Assembly (NCBI GenBank): GCA_947497895.1
Contig: CANMIL010000001.1
Span: 864,377-928,376 of the forward strand
Direction: 5' to 3'
Length of the DNA stretch: 64,000 nucleotides
Origin: an uncultured Tenacibaculum sp.
Lineage (GTDB): Bacteria > Bacteroidota > Bacteroidia > Flavobacteriales > Flavobacteriaceae
The translations under genes were made by a program, and so were the position numbers. The notes under the pieces are model-generated. The model made no database searches. It was not told where the DNA came from and saw nothing but the letters and a program-made list of their open reading frames with translations. This document shows positions 47,301 to 55,746 of the stretch, in pieces. The stretch's first letter is position 1; the number at the start of each line of letters is the position of its first letter.

Positions 47301-47645
47301 ATGTTCAAAATGAAAAAGCTTGGACCGTTAGTAGGAACAAGAACTTGGGGTGGTTTAGTTGGTACTTGGGATACTCCTAGATTTATTGATGGTGGTAGAA
47401 TGGTAGCTCCAAGAGGTGGTTTCTTCGATGTTGATGGAAATTGGGCAGTTGAAGGTGAAGGTGTTGCTCCTGATATCGAGGTTATTCAATCACCGAAAGA
47501 AGTAAACAAAGGAAACGATCCTCAATTAGAAGCGGCTATTAATGAAGCCCTTCGACTTCTGAAAAACAAAGAATTTAAATATAAGCCTGAACCTGCTCCT
47601 CCAGTAAGATGGAAACGACCAGCAGGTTATAAAAATGATAACTAG
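44358..47645 (+). CDS. Tricorn-like S41 family protease
   Basis: This 1095-aa secreted protease combines a signal peptide (MKKAIAMACLFMSSFAFSQ), two beta-propellers with TolB-like blades (about 25-535, for example FSPDGKYLAYT-type strands), a Lys/Asp/Glu-only linker (about 540-580), a PDZ domain (about 760-850) and a C-terminal S41 core. The nucleophile is Ser974 in INERAGSGGDLL, and VDERNNGGGSAAD and WGGLVGTWDTP complete the signature. The layout is that of archaeal tricorn and bacterial homologues, which cut unfolded proteins or large peptides; here the location should be the periplasm. The charged linker is unusually long. Confidence 0.93.
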   Translation: MKKAIAMACLFMSSFAFSQGTRLLRQPTISKTDIVFVYANDLWKVPLNGGDAIRLTSDTGYEFNPHFSNDGKMIAFTAQYDGNTDVFVIPADGGEPKRLTYHPSGDFVQGWTPDNKIVFRSSRESRPTQTNKFYKISVDGGMPEKIKDSRAAYGEISPDGKYLAYTPFTSWDAEWRNYRGGQAYPIWILNLKNDNLTYTPQKDKERHLDPVWHNGVVYYLSERDYTSNIWSYHINTNTEKQITFHKKFDVKSLDASENGIVYEQGGYLHFIDPSTMKSRQITINVKGDLNYSRDRWMDVSGRNLSNANISPKGKRAIFEYRGEIFTAPKENGTWRNITNTPGVADRDPVWSPKGDKLAWFSDKSGEYQLAIADQNGNDVSYISIPNPTFYFTPDWSPDGKYLAFTDTHFNIWIVNLETKKSEIVATDNYAHPNRTMHPKWSPDSDWIVYAKQNENHFKSIFAYQVSSKKTIQLTDPMADAISPVWDASGKYIYTLASTNYGLTSGWLDMSSYDPSVTRSLYAIVLNSKDKAPNLPKTDEEEIEKKKDDKKKDKKEKKKDKKDAKDSKKDKDDKKIKVVIDEKGILNRVVPLKLPAKNYVSLLKGPKDKVFITEYSDESRSSIVHSYDVTKQKATEFGKGINSLAISHDLNSILFYKKGSWGIASSKSPIKPGKGTVKTNFKIKVDPKAEAHQIFKEGWRFMRDFLYVDNVHGAPWDDVYKWYSPWIDHVRHRTDLNYVVDIMSGEVAIGHSYVYGGDTPNIKRVSVGLLGCDFEKDKGLYKISKIYKGERWNPSIKAPLGLPGTDIKEGDYLIAINGVSLTADMNPYQLLEQTANREIYIKVNSKPTEKDAKDILIKPVSNEGRLRTIDWIEGNRRKVDELSNGKLAYVYVPNTGGGGFTSFNRYYFSQQNKKGVVVDERNNGGGSAADYMIDIMAREPFGYFNSKANNRKPWTTPMAGIWGPKVMIINERAGSGGDLLPYMFKMKKLGPLVGTRTWGGLVGTWDTPRFIDGGRMVAPRGGFFDVDGNWAVEGEGVAPDIEVIQSPKEVNKGNDPQLEAAINEALRLLKNKEFKYKPEPAPPVRWKRPAGYKNDN

Positions 47646-47740
47646 GTAATCATTCAAAGGTTTTAAACCCCTTGGGTATTTAAAATCAAGATATGACATC
47701 AAACAATATCAATAGAAAACTTTTATTGATTGTATTTAGA

Positions 47741-47778
47741 AACGGATTGTTTAATTTTGAATAAACAATCCGTTTTTT
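47741..47778 (+). terminator. Terminator after the tricorn-like protease gene
   Basis: AACGGATTGTTTA pairs with TAAACAATCCGTT, a 13-bp stem around a short loop, followed by a T run. It lies about 95 nt after the stop and 25 nt before the next gene. Confidence 0.88.
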
Positions 47779-47802
47779 ATTATTCTAATTCTGAATTAAC
47801 TT

Positions 47803-48666
47803 TTGAAACTCATAGCCACTCACATTTCTAAAGAACAAAATACTTCGATTCGTATTCAGGAATATGCTGTAGGCATTTTTGAAACGATTCCTACGAAATC
47901 AGCATTAAAAAAAGCTATAAAAAAAGGCTTGGTTTTTGTCAATGGAGAAAAAGCATCTACTGCCCTATTGATAAGAGGAAGTGAGAAAATAGAGCTCTAT
48001 GAAGCAGAAACTGATATTAACACCTCAAAGAAGAAATTCGATATTACATTAGAAGTACTTTTTGAAGATGAATATTTAGCTATCATAAACAAGCCTACTG
48101 GTGTTTTAGTTAGTGGAAATTCTTTTGCTACGATCAACAATGCCTTACCTCAAAACCTAAAAAGGAGCAGTTTAAGTGATGTAACAATTCCAAGACCAGT
48201 ACATCGCTTGGATTACCCAACAAGTGGACTCCTACTAATAGGTAAAACAACTTCAAGTATTATTGAATTGAATAGACTTTTTGAATTGAAATTGATTCAA
48301 AAAACGTATCACGCTATTTCAATCGCTAATCTACCAAAGAATGGAGAAATTAACACCCCTATTGATTCTAAGGTTGCTTTGACAAAGTTTTCTGTGTTAA
48401 AAACTGTGTCTTCTGAACGTTTCGGTAATTTAAATTTAGTGGAACTTCAACCGAGTACCGGAAGAAGACATCAACTTCGTAAACATTTATTTAGCTTAAA
48501 CTCTCCTATTCTAGGAGATAAAGATTATTATTTAGAAGGTTTAATTTTAAAAGGAAACGGACTTTATCTTCATGCTTCTTCACTTAAATTCATTCATCCT
48601 TTTACTTCAAAAACAATAAACATCTCAAGTAATCTGCCCAAAAAATTTGAGAGAATATTTCCTTAA
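47803..48666 (+). CDS. RluA family pseudouridine synthase
   Basis: This 287-aa protein is a pseudouridine synthase of the RluA family. An S4-like RNA-binding domain (about 20-75) precedes the catalytic domain. The catalytic Asp137 is in VHRLDYPTSGLLL, followed by KTYHAISIA and the GRRHQLRKHLF motif. The start is TTG: a stop codon lies two codons upstream in frame and no ATG occurs before the S4 domain. I cannot tell which rRNA or tRNA uridine is modified. It is a single gene after a terminator. Confidence 0.88.
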   Translation: MKLIATHISKEQNTSIRIQEYAVGIFETIPTKSALKKAIKKGLVFVNGEKASTALLIRGSEKIELYEAETDINTSKKKFDITLEVLFEDEYLAIINKPTGVLVSGNSFATINNALPQNLKRSSLSDVTIPRPVHRLDYPTSGLLLIGKTTSSIIELNRLFELKLIQKTYHAISIANLPKNGEINTPIDSKVALTKFSVLKTVSSERFGNLNLVELQPSTGRRHQLRKHLFSLNSPILGDKDYYLEGLILKGNGLYLHASSLKFIHPFTSKTINISSNLPKKFERIFP

Positions 48667-48717
48667 AAGATTGTTAGTTTTCCTACTTATTTACGACTCA
48701 ACAGGAAACTTTAAATT

Positions 48718-49215
48718 ATGAAATACTTTCTATTTTTTTTGATTTTCAGCATTGGTTCCGCTGTTGGACAAAATATGAAGTTAGAAAAACTTGACGCTAT
48801 CATATCCTCTGAATCAGATACTATTCTTAAAACCAATAATACTTGGAAATTTACTTATAAAGAAAGACTTATGATGTGTATTGCTGATGAGAAGGCTAAT
48901 AGAATGCGTATAATTTCACCTATAGCGAGGAAAGAGCAACTTAATGAAGAACTCTTATTAAATTCTTTGATTGCTAATTTTCACACTGCCTTGGACGTAA
49001 AATACGCTATTTCTGAAGATATTTTATGGTCAGTTTTCACACATCCATTAAAGGAACTTAGCGAGCATCAAATTCGAGACGCTATTTCACAGGTATATCT
49101 GGCAAACCTTACCTTTGGGACATATTATTCAAGTACAAATTTAACATTTCCAAGTCCCGTTAAAAGGAAAGAGACACCTATTAAGAAGCCTTTATTCGAC
49201 TTACGAAAATTATAA
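48718..49215 (+). CDS. Secreted protein of unknown function (165 aa)
   Basis: I do not recognise a family. The protein begins with a signal peptide MKYFLFFLIFSIGSAVGQ. The mature part is helical (KLEKLDAIISSESDTILK and later a run with LSEHQIRDAISQVYLA) and ends with a basic KRKETPIKKPLFDLRKL tail. An AACAGGAAA stretch just upstream may act as a ribosome site. A terminator follows, shared with the convergent gene. Confidence 0.72.
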   Translation: MKYFLFFLIFSIGSAVGQNMKLEKLDAIISSESDTILKTNNTWKFTYKERLMMCIADEKANRMRIISPIARKEQLNEELLLNSLIANFHTALDVKYAISEDILWSVFTHPLKELSEHQIRDAISQVYLANLTFGTYYSSTNLTFPSPVKRKETPIKKPLFDLRKL

Positions 49216-49220
49216 AAAAT

Positions 49221-49253
49221 TCAAATCAGAAGTTCAAAAAACTTCTGATTTGA
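49221..49253 (+). terminator. Bidirectional terminator between the 165-aa and 348-aa genes
   Basis: TCAAATCAGAAGT pairs with ACTTCTGATTTGA, a 13-bp stem with a 7-nt loop, with A and T runs on the flanks. Confidence 0.88.
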
Positions 49254-49261
49254 TTATACTT

Positions 49262-50308
49262 CTAAATGTCTTTAATAGCAGATAGAATTTTATCTTTTTC
49301 TTCTCCTTCAAAATGCCTCAAGAAGTGAATTAACTTCCCTCCTTCTTCTTCTAGAATCGATTTTAAATCCACTTTAAAAGGTGATCCATCGTAATACCTA
49401 GCTTCCGTTCCTGGTCCATCTGGAGAACCGTGATCTGCATCAATAGATTGCCTCCATCTCCATGCATGACTCGCCCATTCATTCTGATTTACTAACTCTG
49501 GTGAAGTAAACCAAACATTCCAAGTAAGAACATTTCCTTTCAAGAGCATATTACCAGATCCTAGATTGAATATATCCATGATTAGTTGATTAAATTCATC
49601 AACAACTGGATACCCTGTTTTTACAATAGGACCAATTTGTACACCTAAATTTCCAACCGTCCAAGCTTCTTTCTCATGCATGGCAAAATCAGGAATTGGA
49701 AACCCAGTACTTAATCCTCTTCTCACTGGAAATACTGGTTGTTCTGGATCATCTACTTTATGGGTCGTTACCATAATTGCTTGTGATTTTGCAAAAGGAA
49801 ATGGAAAATGACTTCCTTCCAATTTATTCCAAATTAGGTTTTGAATGGCCTTTATGATAAAACTTTCTTTCCCTTTTGGAGGACTAAACCATACTTTACC
49901 AATCACTCCTATATCAGCTGCTAATTCTCTATTGTCTTCATTTACCCAGCCTCTCGTTCCTGTTACGGTGACTTCAACATTTAATGTTCCTAATAACGGT
50001 GATGTAATACCTTGTTGTGGGCAAATAATTGAGAAAACTCTGCCTTCATCGGTATATCCTATTCTTGAAATATCAGGAGCAAACATCTGATAACAACGTT
50101 TCGTGTCTTTCGCATCAGGTTGTGTTTCCCAGCTAAACTCTGGCCACTTCACAGCTTGTTGACGTTGAAGTCTATGTATATTCAACATATTGTCAGGCAT
50201 TGGTAATGAAGTTAAATCTGGATTAGGATATGCGAACTCTGGGTTAGATTCGGCAAATCCGCCTACCCAACCTGAAGGTATATCAACTGTTTTTTCTTTG
50301 ATTTCCAT
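49262..50308 (-). CDS. Unrecognised soluble protein rich in Trp, Pro and Gly (348 aa)
   Basis: I do not recognise this protein. It has no signal peptide, no membrane helix and no nucleotide-binding motif. It is rich in tryptophan (for example QAVKWPEFSWETQ and ASHAWRWRQSIDADHG) and proline, with several short beta-like runs (LNVEVTVTGTRGWV). A conserved-looking stretch is YDGSPFKVDLKSILEEE near the C-terminus. It is a single gene between a terminator and the trmD promoter region. The gap from 50309 to 50562 shows no further feature beyond the trmD -7 element. Confidence 0.75.
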   Translation of the reverse strand: MEIKEKTVDIPSGWVGGFAESNPEFAYPNPDLTSLPMPDNMLNIHRLQRQQAVKWPEFSWETQPDAKDTKRCYQMFAPDISRIGYTDEGRVFSIICPQQGITSPLLGTLNVEVTVTGTRGWVNEDNRELAADIGVIGKVWFSPPKGKESFIIKAIQNLIWNKLEGSHFPFPFAKSQAIMVTTHKVDDPEQPVFPVRRGLSTGFPIPDFAMHEKEAWTVGNLGVQIGPIVKTGYPVVDEFNQLIMDIFNLGSGNMLLKGNVLTWNVWFTSPELVNQNEWASHAWRWRQSIDADHGSPDGPGTEARYYDGSPFKVDLKSILEEEGGKLIHFLRHFEGEEKDKILSAIKDI

Positions 50309-50550
50309 AAGTGATAATTTGTTTTTTAGTTATTGTTGTAAAGTATGATAAGAGAATGAACTCCTTTTTTTTCTAACTTTTTAGTCAGTATTTATTATCA
50401 TTTTCTACACTTCATTTATAAAGCTAAATAAAACCTGATTCTATTTACCAAATAATTCCTTTAACGTCATAAAATAAGGTAAGAGTGATAATTTTTAATA
50501 TCCAGAACCATGTTTAGTAAGATAATTTGTAACATAAAGAATGTAAATCT

Positions 50551-50558
50551 TACTTTTG
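50551..50558 (+). promoter_or_regulatory. Predicted -7 promoter element for a leaderless trmD mRNA
   Basis: TACTTTTG matches TAnnTTTG and ends exactly 4 nt before the trmD ATG. Since Bacteroidota transcripts begin about 4-5 nt after this box, the mRNA should start at or next to the start codon. Confidence 0.65.
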
Positions 50559-50562
50559 CCAA

Positions 50563-51240
50563 ATGCGAATCGATATTATTACTGTAGAACCTGATTTATT
50601 AAGAAGTCCATTTGAAAACTCAATGATGAAAAGAGCCATTGAGAAAAACCTAGCCGAAGTTCATCTTCATAATTTGAGAGAGTTTGGCTTTGGAAATTAT
50701 CGTCAAGTTGACGATTATCAATTTGGTGGTGGCGCTGGGATGGTTTTAATGATTGAACCAATTGCAAAATGTATTGAAAAGTTACAAACTGAAAGAGAAT
50801 ATGATGAAATCATTTACATGACTCCTGATGCTCCAACATTGAATCAAGCTACCGCGAATACTTTATCGTTAAAAGAAAACATCATTATTTTAACGGGGCA
50901 CTACAAAGGTGTTGATCAAAGAGTACGCGATAAATACATCACCAAAGAAATTTCTATTGGTGATTATGTTTTAACAGGAGGTGAACTAGCAGCAGCTGTG
51001 CTTTGCGATGCAGTAATTCGATTAATCCCTGGTGTACTTGGAGATGAAACTTCTGCCTTAACAGATTCTTTTCAGGATAATTTGTTGTCGCCGCCAGTTT
51101 ACACAAGACCTGCCGAATACGAAGGCATGAAAGTTCCTGAAATTCTTTTATCCGGTAATTTTCCAAAGATTGAAGAATGGAGAACTGACAAGGCTTATGA
51201 AAGAACAAAAAGTATTCGCCCTGATTTACTTGATGATTAA
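50563..51240 (+). CDS. trmD: tRNA (guanine-37-N1)-methyltransferase
   Basis: TrmD is a SPOUT-class enzyme that methylates G37 next to the anticodon and prevents frameshifting. The 225-aa length is normal. [15 protein letters not shown] (49-63), the knot loop [12 protein letters not shown] (110-121) and [11 protein letters not shown] (131-141) are intact, and [17 protein letters not shown] completes the site. The usual rpsP-rimM-trmD-rplS operon is not kept: rplS lies 4 kb downstream and is separated by glycosyltransferase genes. It has its own promoter placed for a leaderless transcript. Confidence 0.97.
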   Translation: MRIDIITVEPDLLRSPFENSMMKRAIEKNLAEVHLHNLREFGFGNYRQVDDYQFGGGAGMVLMIEPIAKCIEKLQTEREYDEIIYMTPDAPTLNQATANTLSLKENIIILTGHYKGVDQRVRDKYITKEISIGDYVLTGGELAAAVLCDAVIRLIPGVLGDETSALTDSFQDNLLSPPVYTRPAEYEGMKVPEILLSGNFPKIEEWRTDKAYERTKSIRPDLLDD

Positions 51241-51322
51241 ACTATACATCCTGGGTTACTCTGAAGTCCTTTCTAACATAAAAGGCAAGCTTTAAAACAT
51301 TACAAATTTAAAGGAAGATAAT

Positions 51323-52801
51323 TTGAACACAATAACCACATTCATTGAAAAAAATCCTGCATTAACTATTGTTATTGCATTTCAGTTATTTAGATTTTGC
51401 TTGCTTCCTTCTATGGGACTAATGCCACAAGATGCTTACTATCATTTTTATGGTGAAAATCTTTCGTTATCATATTTTGATCACCCAGGAATGATCGGAT
51501 ATATGCTAAGACTATTCACAGTAACATTTGGTAAACACGTTTTTGTAGTAAAACTAGCTAATTTCGTAGTTACTACCTTAACTATTCTAAGCTTTTACAA
51601 ATTGTCAATATTGTTTTTATCTAAGAACAAGGTATTGAAAGCTTTATTATTGATAATTTCTACTTTATTTATTTCGATATTATCATTTAATTCTACTCCT
51701 GATGTTCCATTAATGCTTTTTTGGACCTTAAGCGTTTTATTTCTTTACAGAGCAATTTTCGAAGAGAAAAAAGTTTACTGGATTTATGCAGGCCTCACTA
51801 TGGGACTGGCCTTTGACAGTAAATACACAGCGTTATTACTTCAATTTGGGTTAATAGCTTTTGTATTGTTTTCTAATCAAAAAAGAAAACTTCTATTATC
51901 TCCATGGTTTTGGGCAAGTCTTATTCTTTCTGTATTAGTTACCTTTCCCGTTTGGTGGTGGAATTATCAACATGATTTTGCTTCTTTCCTATTCCAGTCT
52001 TCAGAGAGAACCTCTTCAATGTCTGGATTTCAAATTCACCCTAAGTTTTTCTTTGGAGCTCTTGGTCATCAATTATTTTTATTATTACCGATCCTATTTT
52101 CAATCTTTTTGGTTTTCACCTTCAAGTATGTAAAAAGAGCCCTTATAAAATTTAAATTACCGAGTACAAAAACATTGTTTTTATTAGCTTTTTTTATTCC
52201 TACATTTTTAGGTTTTATGATTTTAACTCCATTTTACTGGGTAAAACTAAACTGGCTAATGCCTTCTTATGTTACAGGAGTTATCTTGGCGTCAATGTTT
52301 ATTACAAGAAGACTTCTAAAAATCCAATTAATTGTCTCAGTTGTATTGCACTTTTTGGTTGCCCTTCAAGTAGTTTTTTATTTTGTACCTGTTAAAAGTG
52401 ATGATACATGGGTAGGTTGGGAAGAATTAGCTTTCGAAACTCAAAAAATTCAGAATAAATATCCTAATTCATTTGTTTTCTCTGATGATAAATACAAAAC
52501 GTCAGCTGTTCTTAATTTTTTCATGAATGATAAAGTTTATGCTCAAAATATTATCGGAAAACATGCTTTGCATTTTGATTATTTAGGAGATGATTTATCT
52601 GATTTAAATGGTAAAAACGCCATTTTTATCGATTCTGATACGCGATTTAAAAGTGATCATAAAAAAGGGGAAATAGATCCGTTACTTAAAAATTACTTTT
52701 CAAGCGTCATTGAACTTGATCCTATAATCATTAAAGAAAATGATAAAAAGCTACGCAAATTCTGGGTATTTTATTGCAAAGAATACAGAGCTAATCCTTA
52801 G
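51323..52801 (+). CDS. Glycosyltransferase family 39-like membrane protein
   Basis: This 492-aa multi-pass membrane protein is of the ArnT/PMT (GT39/GT83) type, which moves a sugar from a polyprenyl phosphate to lipid or protein. The first extracytoplasmic loop GLMPQDAYYHFYGENLSLSYFDHPGM aligns with the catalytic loop of the family, described in parts: QDAYYHF and YFDHPG. The usual DE pair is QD here. About 11 membrane segments follow and a C-terminal soluble part. The start is TTG, supported by AAGGAAG 7 nt upstream. It overlaps its convergent paralogue by 11 bp. Confidence 0.85.
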   Translation: MNTITTFIEKNPALTIVIAFQLFRFCLLPSMGLMPQDAYYHFYGENLSLSYFDHPGMIGYMLRLFTVTFGKHVFVVKLANFVVTTLTILSFYKLSILFLSKNKVLKALLLIISTLFISILSFNSTPDVPLMLFWTLSVLFLYRAIFEEKKVYWIYAGLTMGLAFDSKYTALLLQFGLIAFVLFSNQKRKLLLSPWFWASLILSVLVTFPVWWWNYQHDFASFLFQSSERTSSMSGFQIHPKFFFGALGHQLFLLLPILFSIFLVFTFKYVKRALIKFKLPSTKTLFLLAFFIPTFLGFMILTPFYWVKLNWLMPSYVTGVILASMFITRRLLKIQLIVSVVLHFLVALQVVFYFVPVKSDDTWVGWEELAFETQKIQNKYPNSFVFSDDKYKTSAVLNFFMNDKVYAQNIIGKHALHFDYLGDDLSDLNGKNAIFIDSDTRFKSDHKKGEIDPLLKNYFSSVIELDPIIIKENDKKLRKFWVFYCKEYRANP

Positions 52802-54287
52802 TTAATAAATATAGAAAAACATATTTAACAATCTGATTGTTTCGGCTTATTGGAAATTCTTTGAGTAGTTCATATTCTTGGTAATTATCAGTGTAAACTC
52901 CTTTTGGATCTCTAAAATTTCTACTATCAGTAATGTATAAAAATTCCTTATTATCATTTAGGGGTGGTCGCTCTTTGTTTATCCAGTAATATTTATGAAT
53001 ATCCTCCAACTGTCCTACCCCATATAAGTTCATATTATTCGGACGAGCAATGTAATAATCAATATGAGCTGCAGGAAACCACTTATCTGAAACGATCGGT
53101 AAATTAAGAATTTTCTCGTTCATCAAATAATCCGAAACCTTATTTGATGCTTGTTCCCAACCATACATATCCAAGACAGCATCTTTCCTGCCATAGATTT
53201 CTTTGTTCACATGTTCATTATAGCGAGAAAACCAACCATTATTAATCCATACTGAAGTAAAAACACAGAGGATTGCAAAGCATATGAATCCAATTTTCAA
53301 ATTAGGTATTAATCTCTTCTTTCTTTCAAGAAAAATCGCCAATAGAGGTAATATTGTTACGAACGACACCCCAGACCAATGTGGTAAGGTATCTCTAAAT
53401 AGTGATAGATATACTGTGATAAATATTAATGGTAGACTAAAAAACAAGAACATCCATAAATGCTTACTTTCAATAGTAAATTTCTTTTTAAGAATTCCAA
53501 TAAACATAAAAATAATCATTAAATATACATAAGGATTATTGTAAATAATTTGCCCTAACCATTCCCGTAAAAAAGAATGTCTGTTAAACTTAAAACTAAA
53601 CAAAGACACTCTATTATTGTGGAATGAATAACTAATAAAATCGTTGTTATAATTCCATAAAAAGATGATTGAAACAAATAAAACAGGAAAAATCAACGCT
53701 ACATACAAACTCCAGTCCTTTAACCAATCTCTATTAATAAAAATTATATAAAATAGGACTCCAAGCAACAGAAACACTCCCTGATATTTTGAATAAATTG
53801 CGCAACCAATAAAAAAGAACCCTAAAAAAAGTTTCATTCTTGAATTCTTACTTGGCACTTTTGGCAAGGCTTGAACTAGGCAATAAAAACTCAACAACCA
53901 AAAAAGTAACAACGGAGCATCTGGAAGAACAAACAATCCTGCGATTACAAATCCATAAATACTAATATTATATAGTAGGACGGAAATAAATCCAGTTCTA
54001 TCATTATTGATGTAACTACCTATTAAAAACACTAAATACATGGAAATACTCGCAGGTATAATTGCTGCCAACCGAATAAATAATTCACTATCAAAAAGTA
54101 AGTCAATAGTAAAAAACTGAATAAAGAAACCTACAAAAGGAGGATGATCGAAATGACTTAAATCTGGATACTTCGCATACAACCAATAGTACACTTCATC
54201 ATTTCCAAACTCCAATTGACTTGCAAGAAAAATCCTAATAAGAGTACTTATACATATTAATAGAATAACAGCTTTTTTATAACTCAT
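52791..54287 (-). CDS. Glycosyltransferase family 39-like membrane protein (paralogue)
   Basis: This 498-aa membrane protein is a paralogue of the convergent gene. Its first loop reads NDEVYYWLYAKYPDLSHFDHPP, with the standard acidic DE pair, so it is the more canonical of the two. About 11-12 membrane segments follow. It starts 4 nt after the PAP2 gene on the same strand, so the two are co-transcribed. By family it should use a polyprenyl-phosphate sugar on the periplasmic side; the acceptor (lipid A, glycan or protein) is unknown. Confidence 0.87.
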   Translation of the reverse strand: MSYKKAVILLICISTLIRIFLASQLEFGNDEVYYWLYAKYPDLSHFDHPPFVGFFIQFFTIDLLFDSELFIRLAAIIPASISMYLVFLIGSYINNDRTGFISVLLYNISIYGFVIAGLFVLPDAPLLLFWLLSFYCLVQALPKVPSKNSRMKLFLGFFFIGCAIYSKYQGVFLLLGVLFYIIFINRDWLKDWSLYVALIFPVLFVSIIFLWNYNNDFISYSFHNNRVSLFSFKFNRHSFLREWLGQIIYNNPYVYLMIIFMFIGILKKKFTIESKHLWMFLFFSLPLIFITVYLSLFRDTLPHWSGVSFVTILPLLAIFLERKKRLIPNLKIGFICFAILCVFTSVWINNGWFSRYNEHVNKEIYGRKDAVLDMYGWEQASNKVSDYLMNEKILNLPIVSDKWFPAAHIDYYIARPNNMNLYGVGQLEDIHKYYWINKERPPLNDNKEFLYITDSRNFRDPKGVYTDNYQEYELLKEFPISRNNQIVKYVFLYLLTKD

Positions 54288-54291
54288 ACTT

Positions 54292-54987
54292 TTAATTAAT
54301 TGTTTTTGGTCTATTAAAGAAAATCATACTTAGAAAACCTATTAGGATCCCTATGAATGAACCTACAAAAACATCAATTAAAAAATGTTGAGACAAATAC
54401 ACTCTCGATACTCCAGCAATAATCGCTAAAGAAAACCACAAGTACTGCGATTTACATTTAGCAAAATATAAAGATAAAATAGTAAAAATGGTAAATGCGG
54501 TAATCGTGTGCCCAGAAGGAAAAGAATTCCATAATGCCATTTTAACTCCATCAACCAAATGCAATGCTTCCTCACCAAGAGCTCCGACGGGTCTTGCTAT
54601 TCCTTTAAAAATAACTTTCTTCAATAAATGAGTGATTACAAGCGTTAGTATTCCTCCTATTAAAAATACTAATGCCATTTTACGTTTAACGAATAAAAAA
54701 ACGAGCACCAACACGCCAAACATTATACCATCACCAATATGAGTGGCATATTTAAAAAAAGCATCGAGAAAAGGGCTATGAAGTTCATTGGTTATCGAAT
54801 GTAAATCGAATTTATTCACAAGAATTACCAAACACAATGAAACTAAAAAAAACAAACCATAAATTATATAGGTTTGTAAACGAATTGATAAAATTAAATC
54901 TAAAAACAAATTTTTTATTTTATAAATCCATTTATTAAAATGCTTTTTAGGGTTTTGATTTGACTTTAATACTAAACTGATATTCAT
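54292..54987 (-). CDS. PAP2 family phosphatase
   Basis: The 231-aa membrane protein has the three PAP2 motifs: KGIARP (C1), FPSGHTITAFT (C2) and SRVYLSQHFLIDVFVG (C3). Five or six membrane helices surround them. Such enzymes remove phosphate from undecaprenyl pyrophosphate, lipid A or phosphatidylglycerol phosphate. It is the first gene of an operon with a GT39 protein 4 nt downstream, which fits a polyprenyl-phosphate recycling or lipid A modification role; that is inference. Confidence 0.92.
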   Translation of the reverse strand: MNISLVLKSNQNPKKHFNKWIYKIKNLFLDLILSIRLQTYIIYGLFFLVSLCLVILVNKFDLHSITNELHSPFLDAFFKYATHIGDGIMFGVLVLVFLFVKRKMALVFLIGGILTLVITHLLKKVIFKGIARPVGALGEEALHLVDGVKMALWNSFPSGHTITAFTIFTILSLYFAKCKSQYLWFSLAIIAGVSRVYLSQHFLIDVFVGSFIGILIGFLSMIFFNRPKTIN

Positions 54988-55175
54988 TTTCCTTTACTTT
55001 TAAATAGGCCTTAAAAGTATGTAAGGAAGATTGTCATCATATTAAAACATTCTTAAGGAAGCTTTAAAGATTAGCACCTAATTAACTATAAAGCAACATT
55101 TTATTAAAAATCAAATGAATTTTAAATAACTTAAAAATAATTTAGCCCTTTGGTATTTTATATAGAAAAAAATCA

Positions 55176-55183
55176 TAAATTTG
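55176..55183 (+). promoter_or_regulatory. Predicted promoter of rplS
   Basis: TAAATTTG matches TAnnTTTG, with TTTG at 55149-55152, 23 nt upstream, as a -33 element. The leader is about 66 nt and ends in a short AT-rich stretch before the ATG. Confidence 0.72.
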
Positions 55184-55253
55184 CACGCACAAAATCAACC
55201 TCTGACGAGAATCGTGAATGTTGTTTTTCGTAAACCATAAAATATAGATTAAA

Positions 55254-55604
55254 ATGGAATCTTTAGTAAAATTTGTACAAGACGAATTTGTAGCAAAAAA
55301 TGATTTACCAGAATTTGCTGCTGGTGATACAATTACTGTTTATTACGAAATTAAAGAAGGAAATAAAACACGTACTCAGTTCTTTAGAGGTGTTGTTATT
55401 CAAAGAAGAGGTAACGGTAGCTCTGAAACATTTACTATCAGAAAAATGTCAGGAACTATTGGTGTTGAGCGTATTTTCCCAGTAAACTTACCTTCAATTC
55501 AAAAAATTGAAATTAATAAAAGAGGTAAAGTTCGTAGAGCACGTATCTACTACTTCAGAGGTCTTACTGGTAAAAAAGCAAGAATTAAAGAAAAAAGAAA
55601 CTAA
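55254..55604 (+). CDS. rplS: 50S ribosomal protein L19
   Basis: This 116-aa protein is ribosomal protein L19, found at the subunit interface. [29 protein letters not shown], given in parts as [11 protein letters not shown] and [14 protein letters not shown], then [17 protein letters not shown] and [19 protein letters not shown] show the complete family. It is transcribed alone from its own promoter and terminator, apart from trmD. Confidence 0.98.
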   Translation: MESLVKFVQDEFVAKNDLPEFAAGDTITVYYEIKEGNKTRTQFFRGVVIQRRGNGSSETFTIRKMSGTIGVERIFPVNLPSIQKIEINKRGKVRRARIYYFRGLTGKKARIKEKRN

Positions 55605-55622
55605 ACAGAAGTTTATATTTTC

Positions 55623-55653
55623 AAAAAGCGCAGTTAAAACTGCGCTTTTTTTT
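55623..55653 (+). terminator. Terminator of rplS
   Basis: AAAAAGCGCAGTT pairs with AACTGCGCTTTTT, a 13-bp stem with a 2-nt loop, followed by more Ts. Confidence 0.92.
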
Positions 55654-55734
55654 ATTAACAAAAGTTAACAACCATAGTTCATAACCTATTAATAACTAAA
55701 CACTTAAAAACTCTTTTAATTCACTTTAACTCTG

Positions 55735-55742
55735 TATATTTG
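55735..55742 (+). promoter_or_regulatory. Predicted -7 element for the ncRNA upstream of icd
   Basis: TATATTTG matches TAnnTTTG, about 80 nt after the rplS terminator and before a stretch with RNA structure but no reading frame. No clear -33 TTG is seen. Confidence 0.55.
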
Positions 55743-55746
55743 TAAC

